Origin: Pseudomonas flavescens
Lineage (GTDB): Bacteria > Pseudomonadota > Gammaproteobacteria > Pseudomonadales > Pseudomonadaceae
Assembly (NCBI RefSeq): GCF_013408425.1
Contig: NZ_JACBYV010000001.1
Coordinates: forward strand, 5,022,001-5,086,000
Reading direction: 5' to 3'
Length of the DNA: 64,000 nt
The translations under genes and the position numbers were made by a program. Every line of letters starts with the position of its first letter. Positions within the stretch are counted from its first letter, which is position 1. The notes under the pieces were generated by a model. The model had not been told where the DNA came from. It worked only from the letters and a program-made list of their open reading frames with translations, and ran no database searches. Shown here piece after piece: positions 8,411 through 15,889 of the stretch.

Positions 8411-8797
8411 TCATTGACCTGTAGGGTTTATGATCGTGTGCTTGGACGTAGTGCCGCCGATGGTCTCGGTAATTCTGAATTCACTGGCCCGCAAACTTCC
8501 GTCGGTATATATGGGCTTGATTTTAACATGCACATCTTTGCCTGCCGCCAGATCGCTGGCCCAGCGCTTCTCCATCTGCCCCCACTCACCTGCGTGATAG
8601 TTGTTGATGTCCTTGTGCATGGGGGGCAGGTTGCCGATGCCTTTGAGTACGCCGCCGCTATCCAGCGGGTCGTCAACGCTGGCCCCGGCGATACGCTTGG
8701 TGCTGCTCCAGGCGCCGGAACCGAAGTCCTTGGTCTTCTCCCACAGCGAGCGCTCGTCGGGGCGAGCAGCTACTCCAGCGGTTTGTTCTAGGCCGGG
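8411..8797 (-). pseudogene. Truncated polymorphic toxin: DUF4150-toxin core fragment fused to an endonuclease tip
   Basis: The open frame (128 codons from a stop at 8798-8800) first encodes DERSLWEKTKDFGSGAWSST and on to GIGNLP, almost the same as the core of the intact toxin at 12480-14201. At 8623/8624 it switches in frame to HKDINNYHAGEWGQMEKRWA and ends ITETIGGTTSKHTIINPTGQ. The tip resembles the end of DNA/RNA non-specific endonuclease toxins of the YeeF type. The PAAR-like domain, most of the core and probably part of the nuclease are gone. The only ATG is at 8620. A YezG immunity gene follows after one base. Confidence 0.7.
8624..8758 (-). repeat. Toxin-core repeat, copy 3 (135 bp)
   Basis: Encodes the same core segment (DERSLWEKTKDF to GIGNLP) as 10104-10803 and 13044-13740, with a 3-base deletion near its 3' end (GVGVL reduced to GGVL). 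Its ends mark recombination junctions. Confidence 0.75.
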
Positions 8798-8886
8798 TTA
8801 CCACGGGCATCGAGGAACATGCCGACATAGGCCGTGATGGCGAAGATGGAGAGAACAGTCAGGAGGCTGGAGCGTGGTTTGTTCAT
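8788..8886 (-). CDS. Possible 32-residue single-helix membrane protein
   Basis: A short frame, MNKPRSSLL followed by a hydrophobic helix (TVLSIFAITAYVGMFL) and DARGNPA, stop TAG. After the stop, NKPLE and another stop follow in frame, so TAG may have replaced a sense codon. A basic start, one helix and a short polar end fit a small inner-membrane protein or a broken N-terminus of a larger one. No strong ribosome-binding site is visible. It overlaps the toxin remnant downstream by 10 bases in another frame. Function unknown. Confidence 0.35.
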   Translation of the reverse strand: MNKPRSSLLTVLSIFAITAYVGMFLDARGNPA

Positions 8887-9182
8887 GGCGGCGATTCTAG
8901 AACAGCCCCGTACTGTGATTAACGTTGCGACATAGGTGCGGTGAGCCGAATCAAACGCATGACGACATGTCGGGAGCTCTTACATGCTAATGAGAGTGCG
9001 TATTGCTGAACAGCTTTCAAGTGATCATCGTTGTAGCTCGTCCTGTCTTAGTGCCGGTATATGACGAAATCAATCCATTCCGCAGTGGTAATCACCGGGC
9101 TACTTAACCAAGATGACACTGCCTGTTTCTAGTCTAAGCAGACTTTATATCTATTGTTTTTTCTCGATACAAATTATCAAGA
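8887..9182. other. AT-richer intergenic stretch without a recognisable gene
   Basis: About 300 bases, visibly richer in A and T than the surrounding genes, between the small membrane frame and the SUKH gene. No long frame, terminator or repeat was recognised. The base composition suggests foreign or decaying DNA left by toxin-module exchange. Confidence 0.5.
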
Positions 9183-9578
9183 TTAGGAGTAAGTAATGAC
9201 AAGTGTTCGTATGAAACTCTCAAAATTTGATGCCACTTTCCGAGTGCTGCGATTCGTCGGGTCGATCTCGACCACATTCCATGTATCTATGTCGTAACCC
9301 ACGTTGTAGCCCTGAAGGTCATCGCCTATGAGCAGAACGTTTTCGACGCCATCGCTATCCCCATAGATTTCTTCAGGTTCAACTGGCCCGCTGTAGAGCT
9401 CGAATGCGGCATCACCAATCTCTCCTGCTCCAACAGCCAGCAGGAAGTCAATGTAGTCATTGGGAATGGCTGGGTAAATGGCACGGATAGCGGCCTCATC
9501 ATTTGGCGAAATTGGAATCATCCTGTCGATTAAGGAACCTTTGCCCTTCGCATTTTGATAATCCAGGTACATGCTCAT
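9183..9578 (-). CDS. SMI1/KNR4 (SUKH) immunity protein, partner of the HNH tip
   Basis: A 131-residue acidic protein: PISPNDEAAIRAIYPAIPND and YIDFLLAVGAGEIG form the N-terminal helix and loop of the SMI1/KNR4 domain, GDDLQGYNVGYD and WNVVEIDP the central strands, and ASNFESFIRTL the last helix. It starts 9 bases after the HNH toxin tip, the normal toxin-immunity spacing, so it probably binds that tip. A GAGAG lies before the ATG. The frame is intact although the toxin's delivery domain is destroyed. Confidence 0.75.
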   Translation of the reverse strand: MSMYLDYQNAKGKGSLIDRMIPISPNDEAAIRAIYPAIPNDYIDFLLAVGAGEIGDAAFELYSGPVEPEEIYGDSDGVENVLLIGDDLQGYNVGYDIDTWNVVEIDPTNRSTRKVASNFESFIRTLVITYS

Positions 9579-9587
9579 GATCTGCTC

Positions 9588-10903
9588 TCACTTTTCGAAT
9601 AGGTCTCGGGCCGGGCTGCCCGATCTATGTATTCCGCCCTGATGTTGATCTGGAAATCTGGCTGGATGCATATTCCACCATTTATTGGGTCCGCCGTAGC
9701 TGGATTCAATCAAGTGATGTGCATCGTAGGGTTGTCCGACACGTCGAATAACGGAACCGTTTTTCGAGAGTACATTCTCGCTATACCTTGGCCATTTCTG
9801 ATTTGTATTTTTTTCCCACTCTGAAATCAAATCGTTTTTCACTCGATTGAAGTCAGTCCGGTGCGCCGCTGCGGCCTCCGCATCTAAGCGCTGGTACTTA
9901 TTGGCTCGTAGGTCTTGCTCAAGCAATTTTCTTTGGTTTTCAGGGATCTTCCGACCGGTGCGAGCTTCGACATCTTTGATGTAGGCTCTGATTTTTTTCG
10001 CAAGCTCCGTCCAGGCTGTGCTTCGAGGCGCAATATGCACACCTTGTTGGGCTTTTTTTCCTGCGGCTCCCGCATCGACCGCTGAATCCAGCGCATGTAC
10101 CCCACGCACCGCCTTGCCGGCTCTACTCGCCCCCTTCACCACCACGCTGCCGGGTATGAACATCGACAGTACAGAGCCGCCTTTTTGGGCATCGCTGGTC
10201 AGCTCGAACAGATCACCTGTGGTACCTGCGCTCATTAGCTGGCTTGCCTGACGGGCGAGCTCATTGGCCTTGGCCAGATCGCCGGCCTGATGGGCGGCAA
10301 CGGCTGCCTTTTCCATGGCGTTGGCGCGTACGGCTACGGGGGGGATACCAGCCACCGCTGTGTACTTGCTGGCCATCACGCCCAGGTTCCACAGGTCGGT
10401 GGGCAGGTTGCCGATGCCCTTAAGCACGCCGACGCCAGTATCCAGCGGGTCGTCTGCACTCGCTCCTGCGATTCGCTTGGTGCTGCTCCAGGCGCCGGAA
10501 CCGAAGTCTTTGGTCTTCTCCCATAGCGAGCGTTCGTCGGCTTCTGCGTCGAGCAGCGCCTGCAGTTCCGGGTTGGTCTCCTCGGCGGTTTTTTCGGCCT
10601 GGGTATCTGCGCCGCGCTGGGTGGTGACGACCTTGCCCAGCGCACCACCGACACCTGCGCCATTGCAGTTGACCAGGCAGGTGCTGTCCTGGCGCACCAG
10701 CGGGATACCGTTGACCTTGACGTCGTTCTGGCCGCTGTGGTGCTTGACGTAACCGCCGCCGAGCGAAGTACCGGCGACCCCGTGGGAACCGGCATCGCCC
10801 TAGACGCCCTTGTGCAGGTAGCCGACGTTTGACGTCGAGCGAAGACTAGGTCTGATTGCCGATGGTGGCGAAGCAGACCTGTGCCTGATTAGGAGCCTGA
10901 CCG
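9588..10903 (-). pseudogene. Inactivated DUF4150 (PAAR-like) toxin with HNH-type nuclease tip
   Basis: From the GTG at 10697 the frame is open for 369 codons: the conserved toxin core, then from about residue 197 a different tip ending with YDAHHLIESSYGGPNKWWN and GGIHRSG, an HNH-like histidine pattern. Upstream the DUF4150 domain can be followed (GTSLGGGYVKHH, ATIGNQT) but is broken by two CAG-to-TAG changes (10800-10802, 10846-10848) and a 23-base deletion between them. Before ATIGNQT the frame joins an unrelated sequence (IRIGQAPNQAQVCF). The tip may still be translated internally but could not be delivered as PAAR cargo. Confidence 0.75.
10104..10803 (-). repeat. Toxin-core repeat, copy 2 (about 700 bp)
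   Basis: Nearly identical in translation to 13044-13740 from GDAGSH to SRAGKA; the copies separate sharply at the C-terminal side, where HNH and WHH tips begin. This is the homology across which tips can be exchanged. Confidence 0.8.
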
Positions 10904-10969
10904 ATACGAATCACTGATTCACATCCCATATCGGTGCAGGCGATTGCGGGTGAAGCGATGCTATAGAAA

Positions 10970-11725
10970 TCAGGTGTTGTGAACTAAGTCAGCCGGATAG
11001 TGCGCATGCGTTCTGAAAGACGAATCGTCTATTCCAAATAGCTTCACTACCAGTGCGGCTTCAAAGCACCAATAACCAACGTAGCCGGTGTCTTCACCCT
11101 TATGGTTGTCGTACCACGCGGCAAGGTTCTTGTTGCCTTTGTACCAGCCGTCGAGGAATTTCTTGACCAGATTGGATTGCTCTTGCGAAGGCGCATCCAG
11201 TGCTTGCAGCAACAGCGCATATTGCTTGGGGAACACCAATTCGTTGGATACGGCACGCTGATGAGCGCCGAGTTTCACGGCGATACGATCCAGTAGCGCG
11301 TCCTGGCCTGCGTTGTTGATCAGCGCGATTACGCGCTCAAGGTGTGCTTCGTCCATACCGAGACAGACGGCCAGAGAGAGCCACCAGAAGAAATCCAGGT
11401 AGTTGTCGAAACTCAGTCGCTCATATTGGATGCGTTTTTTTTGCTCGTCCTTAGGCAGGGCGTCGCACAGCGCTTTGAGTTGCTCACGCTCAGCGAGCAG
11501 TCTGACTACATGGCCGCTAAAATCGGCAACCCGGTCGCCACGCGAATAGCTCATGACGATGACTTCAAGCGCCTTATTGCAGAGATCCGCAGCGGCGGTC
11601 ACCTTGCCGTAGGGCAGCGGTATGCCTCCAGAGTCGAGACGGTTCTGCTTCTGTTGCATTCTCTCCAGGTCATACGAAATCCATTTGTCGAAGAACTCTT
11701 TGCTCTTTAGCGTATCGCGCGGCAT
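10970..11725 (-). CDS. PoNi-type immunity protein (DUF1911)
   Basis: A 251-residue protein with MPRDTLKSKEFFDKWISYD at the N-terminus, a helical middle, and a C-terminal GYVGYWCFEAALVVKLFGID with HYPADLVH, the signature of PoNe immunity proteins. PoNi binds and blocks PoNe, a PD-(D/E)XK DNase delivered by T6SS and other systems. The ATG at 11725 has an AGAGGGG site 8 bases before it. It directly follows a fragment of a PoNe tip, so the pair is matched, but the toxin is no longer complete; the immunity frame is intact. Confidence 0.8.
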   Translation of the reverse strand: MPRDTLKSKEFFDKWISYDLERMQQKQNRLDSGGIPLPYGKVTAAADLCNKALEVIVMSYSRGDRVADFSGHVVRLLAEREQLKALCDALPKDEQKKRIQYERLSFDNYLDFFWWLSLAVCLGMDEAHLERVIALINNAGQDALLDRIAVKLGAHQRAVSNELVFPKQYALLLQALDAPSQEQSNLVKKFLDGWYKGNKNLAAWYDNHKGEDTGYVGYWCFEAALVVKLFGIDDSSFRTHAHYPADLVHNT

Positions 11726-11742
11726 TGATCTGCCCCTCTGTC

Positions 11743-11994
11743 TCAAAATCCCGGAACCTTTTCGGCGTTACCCCTGACCACATTGCCAGAACTGTCGATA
11801 AGTCTTGGCCTATCGAGGCGCTTCATGACCCAGGCATCATCCATCTGATTGGTGCCATCGGCCAATCTCTTGCTGAGCTGCGATGAGTTGTACTTCGCCT
11901 CAGTGATGAGGTATTCGGGGGGCGGGTTTGAGTTCTTGTAGACGCTATTTAGTCTACTGATAGTAGTTGTATATGCCCGAGTCTTTTTCGGTTT
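11743..11994 (-). pseudogene. Orphan C-terminal fragment of a PoNe-type DNase toxin
   Basis: The 83 codons directly after the stop of the SUKH gene, in the same frame, read RLNSVYKNSNPPPEYLITEA then KYNSSQLSKRL, DGTNQMDDAWV and end at KVPGF. This matches the last part of PoNe nucleases, including the E-x-K element (Glu-Ala-Lys). There is no start codon or delivery domain. The place where I would expect the catalytic Asp (GxDSVYKN) reads LNSVYKN, so it may be changed; this needs an alignment. The cognate-type immunity gene starts 17 bases downstream. Confidence 0.7.
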
Positions 11995-12465
11995 TCAAGT
12001 GAATAGCTGGGTCTTAAAGTCGGCGAAGGAGGGTGCAACTGGCTCCGTATGCGGAGCGAAATCATCGGATTGGTTGTGATCCCAAAGTACTACCTCAGGG
12101 CATTCAGCGTTTTTCCGAAAATCTAAGCAGAGAAAGTCACCAGAAAAAAGCGCTGCGAAAGGAATGAGCTTGCAGCCGATCTCGTCAGGATCATCGCCGA
12201 GTCGGGAGTCCAACGCTGTCATCACTACCGATATGTCGTACTCACCTATATCCTCTGAGTTAGGGTCTAGCATAACGGGTAGAAAGCGTTCAATCAGTCT
12301 GTCCGTACCCTCATGCATAAATAGATTTTTTTCGGGGATTCCACCATTGCCGTATTGGAGGAACTCAATAAAATCCTGAGGCAGTTTTACTCTGCAGTAA
12401 CGCTCGAGTGAAGTGGTCGCTTCAATAGGGGGCGCTGAAATCTGGCCTACTATTTTTAATTCCAT
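11995..12465 (-). CDS. SMI1/KNR4 (SUKH) immunity protein, partner of the WHH toxin
   Basis: A 156-residue SUKH protein: LERYCRVKLPQDFIEFLQYG and NGGIPEKNLF are the typical helix and loop, followed by GCKLIPFAALFSGDFLCLDF and VVLWDHN, and a final helix SFADFKTQLFT. SUKH members commonly neutralise WHH and HNH nuclease tips. The ATG at 12465 has an AGGAG 7 bases upstream; longer in-frame starts exist but lack this. It lies 14 bases downstream of the intact WHH toxin, so this is the working toxin-immunity pair of the island. Confidence 0.82.
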   Translation of the reverse strand: MELKIVGQISAPPIEATTSLERYCRVKLPQDFIEFLQYGNGGIPEKNLFMHEGTDRLIERFLPVMLDPNSEDIGEYDISVVMTALDSRLGDDPDEIGCKLIPFAALFSGDFLCLDFRKNAECPEVVLWDHNQSDDFAPHTEPVAPSFADFKTQLFT

Positions 12466-12479
12466 AACAAACTCCTGGT

Positions 12480-14201
12480 TCATCTCTTGCCTGCCGCCCA
12501 CATGCCTGTAGACCGACCGCCAGAGTGAGTAATGATGTTATGCGGCCCAAACGGAACAAGTTCCATTCTACCCGGCAGCTCTGAGTGGTGCCATGTGAAC
12601 CCGCTAGGGCGACCTCCGGGTATCTGGCTATCCAGCCATTTGAACTGCGCTTTGTCGCCCGTTTTCCACAAATGCTCAGGGAGGTGTTCGACCCGGCTGA
12701 CCAATCCTGCTTTCTCGAAATCTGGAAACTTGGTGCCAGGTTTGAAAGGCACATCTGGTATCAAACCCTCCGCTATTGCTTGCCGCTTTATCGCTTCCTT
12801 TTGTCCTCGGGTGAGGTTCTCACCACCAGGGAAATCTTTTTCCCATGACCAGCGTTTGTTTGAGTTCACTAGCTTTGCGTATTGTTGAGCGTTTGACAAT
12901 TTGGCTACATGCACACCGGTCACGGCTGCATCCGCGGCTTTTTCTGCTTCCTTGGCGGACTCCGGCAGGCGCCGCCCCAAACCACCCGCATCCGATGCTA
13001 CGTCGGCCCCCCTTGTTGCATCCGCTGCAGTATCCAGTACACGTGCTGCCTTGCCCGCTCTACTCGCCCCCTTCACCACCACGCTGCCGGGTATGAACAT
13101 CGACAGTACAGAGCCACCGGTCTGTGCATCGCTGGTCAGCTCGAACAAATCCCCGGCGTAGCCCGCGTTCATCATCTTGCTGGCCTGGCTGGCCAGTTCG
13201 TTGGCCTTGGTCAGGTCGCCGGCCTGGTGGGCGGCAAGGGCGGCTTTTTCCATAGCATGTGCGCGCAGTGCGATAGGGGGGATGCCCGCCGCCGAGCTGT
13301 ATTTGCTGGCCATAACGCCGAGGTTCCAGAGATCGGTAGGCAGGTTACCAATGCCCTTGAGTACACCAACGCCGGTATCCAGCGGGTCATCAACGCTCGC
13401 CCCGGCGATACGTTTGGTGCTGCTCCAGGCGCCGGAACCGAAGTCTTTGGTTTTCTCCCACAGCGAGCGCTCGTCGGCTTCTGCTTTGAGCAGTGCTTGC
13501 AGTTCCGGATTGGCCTCCTCAGCGGTTTTTTCGGCCTGGGTATCTGCGCCGCGCTGTGTAGTGACGACCTTGCCCAGCGCACCGCCGATACCTGCGCCAT
13601 TGCAATTGACCAGGCAGGTGCTGTCCTGGCGCACCAGCGGGATACCGTTGACCTTGACGTCGTTCTGGCCGCTGAGAAACTTGACGTAGCCGCCGCCGAG
13701 CGAAGTACCGGCGACCACGTGGGAACCGGCATCGCCCTGAACACCCTTGTGCAGGTCGCCGACGCGATACACCGGCACGCCCTGGGCTTTCACGTCCGGT
13801 GAGGACTGGGTCTGGTTGCCGATGGTGGCGAAGCTGTCGAAGGGCACCACGGCATTGCCGACCTTGCAGAAGTCCGGTACCGAGCAGACGGCTTTCCATT
13901 CATGGCTGTCGTTGGCGGCGTGGCGGGCGTTGCCCCACAGGTCATCGCCTTCCTCGGCCGCTCGCGACTGCGCCAGTTCCCCTTCCTTGTAGGTACCATC
14001 CTCGAAACGCTGCTTGACGCGTTGCGCGGTCTCGTCGAAGGCCTGGCGGTTACCGTCCCACTCGTGGCTGTCCCGGGCGAACAACGCGTCCGCGTTGTCT
14101 ATTACCTGGTTCGCTTGAGCCAGGCTGTCGATGCCATAGTCCGACCGGAACAGGTCGGTGGAGTTGACGACTATCGGATCCAGGACGGTAAAGTCGCTCA
14201 T
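12480..14201 (-). CDS. DUF4150 (PAAR-like) polymorphic effector with WHH nuclease tip
   Basis: A 573-residue T6SS effector. Residues about 95-215 form a DUF4150 PAAR-like domain (VCSVPDFCKVGNAVVPFDSF, GTSLGGGYVKFLSGQNDVKV, cysteines in STCLVNCNGAG) that should sit on the VgrG spike. A helical core with hydrophobic stretches (SVLSMFIPGSVVVKG) follows to about 386. The tip ends in TWHHSELPGRMELVPFGPHN with Trp537-His538-His539, the WHH variant of the HNH/EndoVII nuclease fold, presumably a DNase. The start overlaps the DUF2169 stop (ATGA). This is the only complete toxin of the island. Confidence 0.85.
   Translation of the reverse strand: MSDFTVLDPIVVNSTDLFRSDYGIDSLAQANQVIDNADALFARDSHEWDGNRQAFDETAQRVKQRFEDGTYKEGELAQSRAAEEGDDLWGNARHAANDSHEWKAVCSVPDFCKVGNAVVPFDSFATIGNQTQSSPDVKAQGVPVYRVGDLHKGVQGDAGSHVVAGTSLGGGYVKFLSGQNDVKVNGIPLVRQDSTCLVNCNGAGIGGALGKVVTTQRGADTQAEKTAEEANPELQALLKAEADERSLWEKTKDFGSGAWSSTKRIAGASVDDPLDTGVGVLKGIGNLPTDLWNLGVMASKYSSAAGIPPIALRAHAMEKAALAAHQAGDLTKANELASQASKMMNAGYAGDLFELTSDAQTGGSVLSMFIPGSVVVKGASRAGKAARVLDTAADATRGADVASDAGGLGRRLPESAKEAEKAADAAVTGVHVAKLSNAQQYAKLVNSNKRWSWEKDFPGGENLTRGQKEAIKRQAIAEGLIPDVPFKPGTKFPDFEKAGLVSRVEHLPEHLWKTGDKAQFKWLDSQIPGGRPSGFTWHHSELPGRMELVPFGPHNIITHSGGRSTGMWAAGKR
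13044..13740 (-). repeat. Toxin-core repeat, copy 1 (about 700 bp), in the intact toxin
   Basis: Segment encoding GDAGSH to SRAGKAAR of the intact toxin; repeated nearly unchanged at 10104-10803 and in part at 8624-8758. All copies share orientation, so recombination would delete or swap tips. Confidence 0.8.
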
Positions 14202-15304
14202 GTCCGGTCATCTCGTCCTGATGAGACGTCCAGCGTGCCGATCGCCAGCCGCCGCCAGGGCTCGCCGCGCTCGAAGGTGCCGCGCCAGATCAGCGAGACG
14301 TGCCGGGCATCCAGGTCGATGGCCACGGTGTCGAGCACCAGCGGCCCTTGTCGGGTACGGCCGTGGAACGGGGTCAGCGACACCAGCGCCAGGATTCCGG
14401 GCAGACGGAAATGCGTCAGGCCCTCAGGCAGCATGCCGAGCAGGGAGATGAATTCGTCGCCGGTCAGGTAGCCGGGCTGGATCAGCCCCGGCGGCGCAGC
14501 CTGGTAGAAGCGTTCGTCGAAGTCGTCGGGCAGCAGGGGATAGCGATCGCGCTGCCAGTGCTCGTCGTAGGTGCCGGCGTATTGCAGGCGTGCCTGGCTC
14601 CAGCGGGCGAGGGGGGCGAAGCCTTGTGGCGGCAGCGTGTCATGGGGGCTGGTGATGGGCGCATCGACATCCTCGATCTGTGGCGCCGGCAGCTCGCTTA
14701 CGCCCTCCAGCCATTGGCGTATCTGCGCCTGTGCCTCGGGCGACACGGTCCTCAGGTCAGCCTCGCCGGGAAGCCAGCCGCAGCCTGCCGGATTATCCGG
14801 GTTGTACACCCGCTCCACCTGGTTCTCTTCGCCAGCCATCACGCTGTAGCACCCGCCGAAGGCATAGCGGTAGTCGAGGGGCACCTGGTTGACGGGTTCA
14901 GCGCTGCTCAGACGCCACTCCTGCCCGTGGCGTTCGAAGCGCCGCGGGCCGTGCAGTTGCAGCAGCTTGCGCCGGGTGCCGACGCGAATACCGGCGAGCC
15001 AGCCCGGTTGGGCGACGCCGCCCTCGCTACACGCGGTACCCGTGACGTAGACATCACTGGCCGGTTTGAGCAGCGTCAGGTCGCCTTCGCGGCGCAGCAC
15101 GCTTTGCAGAGGGTTGGCTTCGGGATGACCATCGTACTCATCGGCATAGACGATGGGTGCCTGCACATCGGCCCGCGGCAGTGGAAGATAGCTACCGGTC
15201 AGCGCGAAGGTGCCGCGCAGCACCAGTACGTCGTAAACGACGCCGCCAGGGCCGGTCTTCTCGAACCAGGCATGGGGGAAGCCACTGCGATTATCGATCT
15301 GCAC
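14198..15304 (-). CDS. DUF2169 protein, accessory/chaperone of the DUF4150 effector
   Basis: A 368-residue protein beginning MQIDNRSGFPHAWFEKTGP and continuing LVLRGTFAL, ADEYDGHPEANP, LLKPASDVYVTGTA and PLDYRYAFGG, the DUF2169 pattern. These proteins are encoded next to PAAR/DUF4150 effectors and are thought to help load them on VgrG. It begins with GTG preceded by GGAA and its stop overlaps the toxin ATG by 4 bases, supporting a direct functional pair. It lies between the VgrG-linked lipoprotein gene and the toxin, linking the island to the vgrG operon. Confidence 0.85.
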   Translation of the reverse strand: MQIDNRSGFPHAWFEKTGPGGVVYDVLVLRGTFALTGSYLPLPRADVQAPIVYADEYDGHPEANPLQSVLRREGDLTLLKPASDVYVTGTACSEGGVAQPGWLAGIRVGTRRKLLQLHGPRRFERHGQEWRLSSAEPVNQVPLDYRYAFGGCYSVMAGEENQVERVYNPDNPAGCGWLPGEADLRTVSPEAQAQIRQWLEGVSELPAPQIEDVDAPITSPHDTLPPQGFAPLARWSQARLQYAGTYDEHWQRDRYPLLPDDFDERFYQAAPPGLIQPGYLTGDEFISLLGMLPEGLTHFRLPGILALVSLTPFHGRTRQGPLVLDTVAIDLDARHVSLIWRGTFERGEPWRRLAIGTLDVSSGRDDRT

Positions 15305-15325
15305 GCTGTTTCCGTTCGCTATGAA

Positions 15326-15889
15326 TCAAGATTCGCCGGGTGTCGATTGCACGGATGGAATGATCGATACGCTGTGCAGGCACTCGGGGTTGTTCTGCTT
15401 GAATGCGAAGCGCAGTTGGCCCCAGGGGCGTGCGCTTTCCCAGACACTCGTTTCGTGCGGTGAGCGGCCACGCGGAGCCGAGACCAGAAGCAGTTCACCG
15501 TACTGCGCTTCTATGTCATGGCGGCCTATGCAGGCACCGGCCAGAAACAGGCCGATGGTGCTCTGGCGCGCCGCATGCTCCTTGTTGAGCACCGTGAACC
15601 CCGTCTGCGCGATGCGCACGTTGCCTTGCAGGACAACCTCTCCGCCAATCCAGCGGGTGCGGTGCTCATCCTGCTTGTCCAGCTGCAAGGTGCTGCCCAG
15701 CGTCTGCTCGATCTTGGCCTTGGTCAGCGGCCCTTGCTGCGCCAGTTGCTCGATGGTTTGCCAGAGCGTGAAAGAGGCTTGGTTCATCCGTTGGTTCTCG
15801 TTCGCTGTTGAACAGGCTGCCGTGCTCGCCACGAGCAGGTAGGCAAAGAGCCTGAAAAAGGGCCGCTTAATCGTCGACGTTATCGTCAT
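15326..15889 (-). CDS. Putative lipoprotein, candidate immunity to the VgrG metallopeptidase
   Basis: A 187-residue protein with a basic N-terminus and hydrophobic signal (FFRLFAYLLVASTAAC) ending in a possible lipidated Cys; the box STAAC is weaker than the LxxC consensus. The mature part (TLWQTIEQLAQQGPLTKAKI, RWIGGEVVLQGNVRI) is not a family I recognise. The ATG at 15889 overlaps the 3' end of vgrG by 23 bases. Position and export suggest a periplasmic antidote to the peptidase at the VgrG C-terminus (inference). Translation is probably coupled, since no clear ribosome-binding site is present. Confidence 0.6.
   Translation of the reverse strand: MTITSTIKRPFFRLFAYLLVASTAACSTANENQRMNQASFTLWQTIEQLAQQGPLTKAKIEQTLGSTLQLDKQDEHRTRWIGGEVVLQGNVRIAQTGFTVLNKEHAARQSTIGLFLAGACIGRHDIEAQYGELLLVSAPRGRSPHETSVWESARPWGQLRFAFKQNNPECLHSVSIIPSVQSTPGES

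Noticed and set aside
12909..13802. 297-codon plus-strand frame inside the toxin gene
   Set aside because: Antisense of the repeated toxin core; the same shadow appears over copy 2, as expected for a repeat.
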